From the NCBI RefSeq assembly GCF_018128025.1, contig NZ_JAGSCS010000004.1, positions 1 to 64,000 on the forward strand: a stretch of 64,000 nucleotides of DNA. The letters run 5' to 3'. The notes below the pieces were generated by a model, which made no database searches, had not been told where the DNA came from, and saw nothing but the letters and a program-made list of their open reading frames with translations. The translations under genes were made by a program, and so were the position numbers. The stretch comes from Proteiniclasticum sediminis. GTDB taxonomy: Bacteria; Bacillota; Clostridia; Clostridiales; Clostridiaceae. Position 1 is the stretch's first letter, and every line of letters starts with the position of its first letter. Positions 8,309 through 15,162 of this stretch are shown piece after piece.

Positions 8309-9514
8309 TTATTTATTAAAGTGATTTATTATAATCTCATAAGAGTGTTTAGCTGTATAGTTGTCCTCTAAATACTCTCTTGCTTTTTTCCCCATATCAT
8401 TCCTGAGTTTTAAATTGCATAATTTTGTAACTAGCTTGTTAAATTTTTCTAAACTTCCACTCTCACACCAAAAACCAAAAGTTCCGTTTTCTATCACTTC
8501 ACCAATGTCTGTATTCTTGTCAGTAGCAGCTAATACAGGCATAGAAGCTTGCATATAAGGAAGTAACCGTGATGGAAAGTTTGGTATTGTAAATCTTTTG
8601 TCTAAAAATATCAAACCAACATCAGATGAGTTAACCAACAAGTCATATTCTGTTTTAGGCAATTGGCTTATTAACTTAGCATTAATCGGATTGGATTCTT
8701 TAAAAAACCTATCAAGTTTCCCAAATTCTGTTCCCGATCCGACAACTAAGATGAATGAACTAGTATTTTTTTCATTGGCTTGTATACATTCAATAAGAAA
8801 GTCAACTCCTTGGGGTTTTCCTAGGTTCCCACCATAGATAAAAACAGTCTTATTATTTGGAATCCCATATTTGTCTCTTATGCTATTTTTCTCTTCATCT
8901 ACTATTTCAATTTTAGCTGGGTCTATAGAATTAGGACAAACTTCTACTGTTTTGGGATTTATACCTGAATTATGTCTTAGAATATATTCAACATTTGCTC
9001 TTGACATGCATCCGATATAGTCAGAATTTCTATAAAGAGCCTTTTCCTTGTGTCTAAAATACAAATATATTGGGCTCTTCTTACTAAACATATTTAAGTC
9101 AACAGCATTCTGAGGAAATATATCTTTTAGAAGTAAATATGACTTAGCACCATCTCTTTTCTTCACATATCTTATAACTTTATCAAATGTAATAGGAGGT
9201 GTTGTATAAAGCACTAGATCAAATTTTACATCACTAAACGTCTTTTTAATCCCTTCTAATATGATAGTTTCTAAAGTCAGAGTTGATAATCCTTTTTCTA
9301 ATAGATTTGTTTTTTGAATGTTACCAACCTTAGGCTTGAATATTATTATTCGATCATCGTTAACTAATTGTGTGTTTGTTGCTTTTCTTTTTTCAACTGG
9401 TGAAACAGCGTAAATAAAATGTCCATTCTTGTGAAATTCTCTTAACAAATCTGAATAGATACTTTTGTGATTTATGTCTGTAAAATCTAAAAGAGATAAA
9501 AATAGAATATTCAA
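8309..9514 (-). CDS. Glycosyltransferase family 4, WbuB-like (probable L-FucNAc transferase)
   Basis: A 401-residue GT-B enzyme. The N-terminal half includes VLYTTPPITF and LLKDIFPQNAVDLNMF, a motif characteristic of WbuB/WbjE-type enzymes that sit next to the FucNAc genes in other bacteria. The C-terminal donor-binding half includes VFIYGGNLGKPQG near residue 225 and LPYMQASMPVLA near 320. The location beside fnlABC supports transfer of L-FucNAc from its UDP form to the lipid-linked acceptor. Starting with ATG at 9514 after a GGAGGC site. Donor specificity is inferred from family and context only. Confidence 0.82.
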   Translation of the reverse strand: MNILFLSLLDFTDINHKSIYSDLLREFHKNGHFIYAVSPVEKRKATNTQLVNDDRIIIFKPKVGNIQKTNLLEKGLSTLTLETIILEGIKKTFSDVKFDLVLYTTPPITFDKVIRYVKKRDGAKSYLLLKDIFPQNAVDLNMFSKKSPIYLYFRHKEKALYRNSDYIGCMSRANVEYILRHNSGINPKTVEVCPNSIDPAKIEIVDEEKNSIRDKYGIPNNKTVFIYGGNLGKPQGVDFLIECIQANEKNTSSFILVVGSGTEFGKLDRFFKESNPINAKLISQLPKTEYDLLVNSSDVGLIFLDKRFTIPNFPSRLLPYMQASMPVLAATDKNTDIGEVIENGTFGFWCESGSLEKFNKLVTKLCNLKLRNDMGKKAREYLEDNYTAKHSYEIIINHFNK

Positions 9515-9537
9515 TCTAGAGCCTCCTTAAAACAAAT

Positions 9538-10173
9538 TTATGTCTTGGAGACATCATCTCTAACATCCCCTTCATGCTTGCTTATTTCATCGTGAGCAAC
9601 AAACTCAATCTTTTCACTTTTAAATACAACGATAAAAGTCTTTAGTATAATCTTTAAATCACCTATAAATGTTATATTATCAACGTAATTTATATCATAC
9701 TGTATTTTTTGCTCCCAGCTTAAACTATTACGTCCACTTACTTGCGCAAGACCTGTTAATCCAGGCTTTACTTTCAATCTTCTTGCTTGATTATCATCAT
9801 ACTTTTCCACTTGATATGAAAGTGTCGGACGAGGGCCAACTATTGACATATCTCCAATGAAAATATTGATTAATTGAGGCAATTCATCAATACTAGTTTT
9901 TCTAAGTATGTTTCCAACTTTAGTTACTCTGTCATAGTTTTCAATTGGTGATCCATCAGGATAAAAACTATCTTCAAAAGTCAGCATCGTTCTAAATTTG
10001 TAAATTTTAAATTCTTTACCTTCTTTCCCAACTCTCTTTTGAGTAAATAGTGCCGGCCCTTTTGAATCAATTTTGATTAAGACAATGACAATTAGGAAAA
10101 TTGGTGATAATAATACTAGACTTATTCCACTTGCAGTTACATCTATGAAACGTTTGAGGTGCTTTCTATACAT
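9538..10173 (-). CDS. Undecaprenyl-phosphate sugar phosphotransferase (small PglC-like PGT)
   Basis: A 211-residue member of the bacterial sugar transferase family (PF02397). One membrane re-entrant helix at about 10-33 (SGISLVLLSPIFLIVIVLIK) is followed by the catalytic domain with KIYKFRTM, RKTSIDELPQ and SIVGPRPTLSYQ. The DE pair in the SIDELPQ motif is the catalytic Asp-Glu dyad of this family. Being a monotopic enzyme it starts the repeat unit by moving a sugar-1-phosphate onto undecaprenyl phosphate. A 4-amino-4,6-dideoxy sugar from the neighbouring CapD/DegT enzymes is a plausible substrate, by analogy with PglC. A second such enzyme is at 29286-29918. Confidence 0.9.
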   Translation of the reverse strand: MYRKHLKRFIDVTASGISLVLLSPIFLIVIVLIKIDSKGPALFTQKRVGKEGKEFKIYKFRTMLTFEDSFYPDGSPIENYDRVTKVGNILRKTSIDELPQLINIFIGDMSIVGPRPTLSYQVEKYDDNQARRLKVKPGLTGLAQVSGRNSLSWEQKIQYDINYVDNITFIGDLKIILKTFIVVFKSEKIEFVAHDEISKHEGDVRDDVSKT

Positions 10174-10197
10174 ATTGATCGCTCCGTTTTCTATAAA

Positions 10198-11439
10198 CTA
10201 TTTAATATTCCGGTTGAGGAAAGATTCTCTCGTTTTCTTTAACTTCTCTATATTTTTTTTATACAAATTATTATAGTTATTTCCTTGAACGCTCGTGATG
10301 TGTTCAAAGTGTTCTGCTATGAAATCCAAAGCTTCTAAATAATCTAATCTCAAATAGTCTCTTTCATCAAAATCTATACCATTTAACGCTTGGTTCAACA
10401 TGCCCAGATTTTTATTGTAATAATACCTTTTGTCACCCAATACATCTTTTAGTACACTTATTATTGGTGTTCCAACTGATACCGCTACCACTAGTGCATG
10501 ATATCTAGAACTAATGACTAATTCAGCTTTTTTTATTAACTCAGTAGCATCTTCAATTGGCAAATAACCTATAGAATCAATATCAAAATAAGTATAATTG
10601 CTAAGTGTTGATTCAAAATATAAAGCTTGATCCATCCCTCCATGCTTAAGATTGAAAGGAAGAAATAAAATAGTTAAGCCATATTTTTGATTAATACTTT
10701 CGGAAAATTGCTTGAACAACTCTATATTGCTCTCGATGAACTCAATAGGTAAATACGTTTCCATGACTATATATCTATCAAGATTTATTGGTCTCCTAAG
10801 ATCTTTGTTAACTAATTTCTCGTTTACAATAAAAAAATCATCTGGGATAAACTCAATATTATCTTTGTTAATACCTATTTGACTTGCCCACATTGGAGAC
10901 AATAGATTATCTCTTGAACCTATTACAGAATGTTTTAATGCATTAAAGGTACATCCGAAAAACTCAGCATCATCAGTGAATGGGCCATAACTGTTACCCG
11001 TAAAGACAATCTTTTTATTAAGATTATTCGCAACCAATATAGGAGCAATAATCTTAGACAATCTCTCGATTCGATGTGGCATGCTCCACAAACTATTAAA
11101 GTATCCTCCACCATTAACAACTAAAACATCAAGATTACTCATCGCAGCCGCAATTTCATCATAATTTGAAAGATTATGTAAAATGTCTATCGGGGTTAGA
11201 ATTTTAGTTCTGCTCTCTTCAGCGATATTGAACTTATCTTTGAACTTCACATCTACGATATTTATATTGAAGTCAGATAAGTAATCTTCTTTTATGGTAT
11301 TCAAGAACGGCGAATCATAAGAAAATAAAACAATATCTTTTATTTCCAAGTCATAGATGTTATTTACAACCATAGCATAATCCCCAAAATTGACATCTGC
11401 AAAAGGTCCGGTAAATCCAATTCTTCTTTTTTCTAGCAT
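10198..11439 (-). CDS. Polysaccharide pyruvyl transferase family protein
   Basis: The protein matches the polysaccharide pyruvyl-transferase family (PF04230): an N-terminal FTGPFADVNFGDYA, VVNGGGYFNSLW near residue 105, and VISSRYHALVVAVSVGTP near 310. Members either transfer pyruvate ketals from PEP to sugars or act as GT-B-like glycosyltransferases, so the exact reaction is open. I chose the ATG at 11439 (413 residues) because GGAGGAG lies eight bases ahead of it; an in-frame TTG at 11454 would place the ribosome site inside the gene. It lies between the small phosphoglycosyl transferase and a HAD hydrolase. Confidence 0.8.
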   Translation of the reverse strand: MLEKRRIGFTGPFADVNFGDYAMVVNNIYDLEIKDIVLFSYDSPFLNTIKEDYLSDFNINIVDVKFKDKFNIAEESRTKILTPIDILHNLSNYDEIAAAMSNLDVLVVNGGGYFNSLWSMPHRIERLSKIIAPILVANNLNKKIVFTGNSYGPFTDDAEFFGCTFNALKHSVIGSRDNLLSPMWASQIGINKDNIEFIPDDFFIVNEKLVNKDLRRPINLDRYIVMETYLPIEFIESNIELFKQFSESINQKYGLTILFLPFNLKHGGMDQALYFESTLSNYTYFDIDSIGYLPIEDATELIKKAELVISSRYHALVVAVSVGTPIISVLKDVLGDKRYYYNKNLGMLNQALNGIDFDERDYLRLDYLEALDFIAEHFEHITSVQGNNYNNLYKKNIEKLKKTRESFLNRNIK

Positions 11440-11461
11440 CTCAGACTCCTCCAATATAGAA

Positions 11462-12133
11462 TCAAAAATATTTTTTTATATCCTCTAGTGACTTAATTCT
11501 TAAGTCTTCTTCTATGGATTGATAGTAGAGTTTAGAGGAATGTACACTATCCTGTCTCATGATTCTGATTACTTTAATATGGTAAATAGTTTTGATGTGA
11601 AAATCTTTTTCAGGATTATCTCCTACATAGACCATCTCATCAAAATTAACCTCTAGCTTATCTCTAATAAGCTCAAACGCTTTCGGATGTGGCTTCCAAT
11701 AGTCGCGCCCAAGTTCATCTGTTACAATGATTTCATCAACATATTCATCTGCTTGAATGGCTTTTAATTTCTGACGTTGTGCTATAGCATATCCATCAGT
11801 AATAATACCGATTTTAATTCCTGATCTCTTTAACTCTGAAATACATGGTAAAACATCGTCATAGAATTGAATATCAGGAAAGTGCCCTCTGTATTCCTTA
11901 ACTAAATCAAGTATCATTTCTTTCGAATACTCAATTTGATACATATCAAAAAATCTGTTGAAAACGTTCAAAGGACTAATCTTAAATAGACTCATTAGTT
12001 CATCAAATACTTGCTTTTTATCCATTGCAAATCTATCTTCGATGATTCCAGCGATGTGTCGATATCCACTTTTTATATATTCTTTTTCGGATATTAAAGT
12101 ATCATCTAAATCAAAGACTACTGCTTTTACCAT
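11462..12133 (-). CDS. HAD-superfamily hydrolase
   Basis: A 223-residue HAD protein with motif I VFDLDDTL (nucleophile Asp8, acid Asp10), motif II GIITDG near residue 112, the Lys region KPHP near 147 and motif IV VYVGDNPEKD near 168. A helical cap sits between motifs I and II (subclass C1). Such enzymes usually remove phosphate from small molecules. It overlaps the ATP-grasp gene upstream by 7 bases, so the two are translationally coupled and probably work on the same intermediate. A housekeeping role for a sugar phosphate cannot be excluded. Confidence 0.82.
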   Translation of the reverse strand: MVKAVVFDLDDTLISEKEYIKSGYRHIAGIIEDRFAMDKKQVFDELMSLFKISPLNVFNRFFDMYQIEYSKEMILDLVKEYRGHFPDIQFYDDVLPCISELKRSGIKIGIITDGYAIAQRQKLKAIQADEYVDEIIVTDELGRDYWKPHPKAFELIRDKLEVNFDEMVYVGDNPEKDFHIKTIYHIKVIRIMRQDSVHSSKLYYQSIEEDLRIKSLEDIKKYF

Positions 12134-13110
12134 TGAACAATCTCCAAGTTCTCATCAACACATATGCTATTATCAAATCTAAAGAACATAATGTTATCTC
12201 GATAATTTTCGTTATACTCTAGATTTTGTCCCATTAACAAACGATATAGGTTTTCACAAGAGTCCGCACCACTTTGAATACTCATTGGTGCGCCCCCACC
12301 GAATCTAGGATTAATCTCAATATATTCGATTCCCTTATTTGTTTTCATAAGTTGTACTGTAATATGCCCTATAGGTTTTAATACTTTTACAAGTCTCTTT
12401 ATATCTTCAATAATTTCTCTATCTCTGATAATTTTGCCCTTTGATATTTCTCCGCTTCGTGTTGCCATCCTTAGCCTTGGGACAACGGTGATTAGGTTTC
12501 CATCAAAATCTAAGAACACATCAACAGTAAATTCTTTACCTTCCATGAAGTTTTGCACTATAGGCTCTTTGACTAAAGATCTATATGTAGCTAATTCCTC
12601 TAAATTGTTTACTTTAAATGTATTTATACTCGAACTTCCTGATTTCGGCTTAATAAATAAAGGAAATTCTAATTTTCCAGAATCCAATTCTTCTTCAGAG
12701 TACATTTTGGGAATCTTGAATCCATTTTCTTCAAGAAACTTTTGTGTATTGATCTTATCTCTACAAATTGATATCACTTCAGTACTAGCTATTAATACTA
12801 CAGCTCCTGATTCAGATTCTATTCTTTCTCTCTCTTCAGACAAAAGTAGCAGGTCTGTATCGATTGTAGGTATAACCAAGCTAATATTCTCCCTATTACA
12901 AACGTTGATAATCTCTTCTATATAGTTCTCTTCGTTTATTCTTGGCAATATTGCTTTTCTGTCTGCAAAATAAATAGCTGGTGCAGTCTCTGAACAATCT
13001 CCAGCTACAATGTTACTCTTAATGCTCAATCTCTTAGCCGCATTTTGGAAGCTTCGCACTAGTTCTACTCTTCTACCTGCACTTAATATTAAAATATTAA
13101 TTTCTCTCAT
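12127..13110 (-). CDS. ATP-grasp ligase, CarB/PylC-like
   Basis: The protein (327 residues) has an N-terminal Rossmann-like preATP-grasp part (ILILSAGRRVELVRSF), a central ATP-binding part (FPLFIKPKSGSSS near residue 170) and a C-terminal metal site (IEYIEINPRFGGGAP near 270). ATP-grasp enzymes join a carboxylate to an amine or thiol through an acyl phosphate. I chose the ATG at 13110, one base past the aminotransferase stop, since homologous proteins start MNILILSAGRR; an upstream in-frame start at 13161 would overlap the aminotransferase gene by 50 bases. With the aminotransferase before it, acylation of a 4-amino sugar by an amino acid or other acid is an attractive inference. Confidence 0.8.
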   Translation of the reverse strand: MREINILILSAGRRVELVRSFQNAAKRLSIKSNIVAGDCSETAPAIYFADRKAILPRINEENYIEEIINVCNRENISLVIPTIDTDLLLLSEERERIESESGAVVLIASTEVISICRDKINTQKFLEENGFKIPKMYSEEELDSGKLEFPLFIKPKSGSSSINTFKVNNLEELATYRSLVKEPIVQNFMEGKEFTVDVFLDFDGNLITVVPRLRMATRSGEISKGKIIRDREIIEDIKRLVKVLKPIGHITVQLMKTNKGIEYIEINPRFGGGAPMSIQSGADSCENLYRLLMGQNLEYNENYRDNIMFFRFDNSICVDENLEIVQW

Positions 13111-13111
13111 A

Positions 13112-14233
13112 TTACACCCACAGTCCCTTAATAATTGAACAAATTCTCTCAAGATCCTCATCTGTCATCTTCGTATCAGATGGCAGGCACACACCATTCT
13201 CAAATAACTTCTCAGATACATCACTACCGATATAATCATAATCAGCAAAGAATGGCTGCATATGCATTGGCTTCCACACAGGTCTTGATTCAATGTTCTC
13301 TTTTTCCAACGCTTCCATTACATCAAGAGGTCTAACTTTACCTTTCAACGTCATTACACTAAGCCAGTAATTAGGCTCATTCCAGTCGTTTATAGGCATG
13401 AAGTTCACATCTTTTAATGAACCTAACTCTCTCTTATAAAATTCAAAGATATATTTTTTCTTTGCCACTCTCTGTTCTAATACTTTTAATTGCCCTCTAC
13501 CAATCCCAGCAACGACATTGCTCATGCGGTAATTGAACCCTAATTCGCTATGCTGGTAGTGCCTTGCTGCATCTCTCGACTGAGTGGACCAGAATCTAAC
13601 TTTCTTGATTTTCTCTTCATCATTAGAAACAAGCATGCCACCACCAGAAGTAGTGATGATCTTGTTTCCGTTAAAGCTAAATACTCCAAACTCTCCAAAG
13701 GTTCCCGTATGTTTTCCTTTATAATAGGCACCTAATGACTCAGCAGCATCTTCAATGACAGTCACATTGTATCTACTGCAAATCTCTATGATCTTGTCCA
13801 TATCAGCTGACAGTCCATATAAATGCACAACTAAAACAGCCTTCACCTTATCACCGTACTTCTCGAAGGCTGCCTCTAATGCTGATGCGTCCATATTCCA
13901 AGTTTCGTAATCACTGTCTATAAAAACAGGAGTAGCGTTCTGATAGATGATCGGATTGGCTGTAGCAGAAAAAGTAAGGGTAGGACAGAATACGATATCT
14001 CCTTCACCAACACCAGCAGCTTTAAGAGCTAGATGAATGGCCCCTGTACCAGAAGTCATAGCTGCAGCGTGTTTAGAACCAACTTTTGCAGCAAGCTCCT
14101 TTTCAAACTCATTTACGTTCGGTCCGAGTGGTGCTACCCAGTTTGTGTCGAATGCTTCTTGTACATATTGCATTTCAAAACCTTCATCACTCATGTGTGG
14201 TGAAGCGAGCCAGATTTTTTTGTTATCAGCCAT
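13112..14233 (-). CDS. DegT/DnrJ/EryC1/StrS sugar aminotransferase (PglE-like)
   Basis: A 373-residue PLP enzyme. Typical motifs are SGTGAIHLAL near residue 61, the PLP-binding VIEDAAESLGA near 157, and SFNGNKIITTSGGG near 180, in which the Lys forms the Schiff base. The N-terminal KIWLASPHMSDEG is like the PglE/PseC-type transaminases that put an amino group on C4 of UDP-4-keto-6-deoxy-GlcNAc. The CapD/PglF-type dehydratase at 15163-17034 would supply this substrate. The start is ATG at 14233 with GGAAGGA about ten bases ahead. No PglD-type acetyltransferase is adjacent; an ATP-grasp gene follows instead. Confidence 0.9.
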   Translation of the reverse strand: MADNKKIWLASPHMSDEGFEMQYVQEAFDTNWVAPLGPNVNEFEKELAAKVGSKHAAAMTSGTGAIHLALKAAGVGEGDIVFCPTLTFSATANPIIYQNATPVFIDSDYETWNMDASALEAAFEKYGDKVKAVLVVHLYGLSADMDKIIEICSRYNVTVIEDAAESLGAYYKGKHTGTFGEFGVFSFNGNKIITTSGGGMLVSNDEEKIKKVRFWSTQSRDAARHYQHSELGFNYRMSNVVAGIGRGQLKVLEQRVAKKKYIFEFYKRELGSLKDVNFMPINDWNEPNYWLSVMTLKGKVRPLDVMEALEKENIESRPVWKPMHMQPFFADYDYIGSDVSEKLFENGVCLPSDTKMTDEDLERICSIIKGLWV

Positions 14234-14659
14234 TTAACCGTCATCCTTCCTTATCTAAGTCTATGTATTGTATAGAGGTGCTGGTTTTGGCACCTTCTTG
14301 ATTTCAAATTTATGTAATTCTCTTCCGAGTTGTATTTCCTATCCAAATTTGCAAAGTATTGAAATGTACATTTTGGGTTTCTGTTGAAACCCTTTATATA
14401 ACTGCATTACGGCCTCTTCACCCTTTCACCATACTCACGTCGAAAATATACATAATTTCAATAAGTTTGCGATTTCTTAGACTACATAGGCTACAAAAAC
14501 TCTCAAACCATTGATTTTACTGGCTTTGAGCCTGTAGTCTGACTTTTTCTTAGACTACAAAATCAAACTTTTTCAAACTACATATTGTGGTCCGATACTT
14601 TTGACCCACTATATGTTGTAATCCTTTCACCATACTCACGTCGAGCTAACCTTCCAATA
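14234..14659. other. 426 bp gap, repeat-rich, probable leader of the aminotransferase operon
   Basis: No gene is seen. The right part holds nested repeats (listed next). Near the aminotransferase gene the minus strand has a small hairpin (AGGTGC...GCACCT, about 14276-14295) in what would be the leader. A second hairpin, GGGTTTC...GAAACCC, lies at about 14374-14391. No clear promoter was found, but the gap follows a terminator-like hairpin after capD and a lone pilin gene, so a promoter is expected. Confidence 0.4.
14422..14644. repeat. Segment bracketed by an exact 22-bp direct repeat, with internal repeats
   Basis: The 22-base sequence that starts CCTTTCACCATACTC is found at 14422-14443 and again, unchanged, at 14623-14644. 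Inside, TTTCTTAGACTACA occurs exactly at 14473-14486 and 14546-14559, and GACTACATAGGCT near 14480 can pair with AGCCTGTAGTC near 14529. The arrangement looks like remains of a small non-coding element or recombination between related ends. No transposase is present. Confidence 0.5.
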
Positions 14660-15049
14660 TTATTGTCTCGGATTATGCTTATACATGAGAGTTAATCGAC
14701 TACTACTTAGCCAAGGTACCTCAACATCTGGTTTGTCATCATCAACGTCAGTATGATTATGGATACTACAGAGGATTTTTCCTTCTACATAAGATATTTT
14801 TCCGTGATCAGGACAGATCCCATCGAAGTTTTCAAGAATAAACTGATCAAGCTCAATATCTTCATTATTTTGTATATTAACAATATTGTACTGTCTCATC
14901 ACAGCTTCTCGATTAGTTACACAAACCGTCTTCACTGCATTCTCTCTGTAACTCCAAACTTTGGGATAAAGAATCAAAACCAGCATCGCCAAGAGAGCCA
15001 TAACGATGAGTCCTTCAATTAAAGTAAACCCCTTTGTAACTCTTGGCAT
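14660..15049 (-). CDS. Prepilin-like protein with type III (type IV pilin) leader
   Basis: A 129-residue protein. The short leader ends in G and is followed by FTLIEGLIVMALLAMLVLIL: residue F1 and Glu5 after the cleavage point plus a hydrophobic helix are the hallmarks of type IV prepilins and pseudopilins (N_methyl, PF07963). The rest is hydrophilic, with Cys residues in VKTVCVTNRE, GICPDHGKI and ILCSIH. Start ATG has a GGAGGAG site four bases away. It lies in the polysaccharide locus between capD and the aminotransferase, with no other pilus gene (peptidase, ATPase, platform) in the window. It would need assembly genes elsewhere. Role unknown. Confidence 0.82.
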   Translation of the reverse strand: MPRVTKGFTLIEGLIVMALLAMLVLILYPKVWSYRENAVKTVCVTNREAVMRQYNIVNIQNNEDIELDQFILENFDGICPDHGKISYVEGKILCSIHNHTDVDDDKPDVEVPWLSSSRLTLMYKHNPRQ

Positions 15050-15101
15050 TTATCTCTCCTCCAATAAGAAAGAACTAACCTTTGAAATATCATGAAATAA
15101 C

Positions 15102-15129
15102 GTGAACCGGAGATGAGTCTCCGGTTCAC
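15102..15129 (-). terminator. Hairpin after the CapD/PglF-type gene
   Basis: Perfect 11 bp stem GTGAACCGGAG / CTCCGGTTCAC (15102-15112 with 15119-15129) and a six-base loop. On the minus strand it is followed by GTTATTTC, a weak T stretch, so it may be an attenuator and not a full terminator. Confidence 0.55.
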
Positions 15130-15162
15130 CGCATTTAGCAGCTGAAAAGATGAATCCAGGAC

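Noticed and set aside
13111-13161. Longer start for the ATP-grasp protein
   Set aside because: It would overlap the aminotransferase gene by 50 bases and add residues that lie before the conserved Rossmann start.
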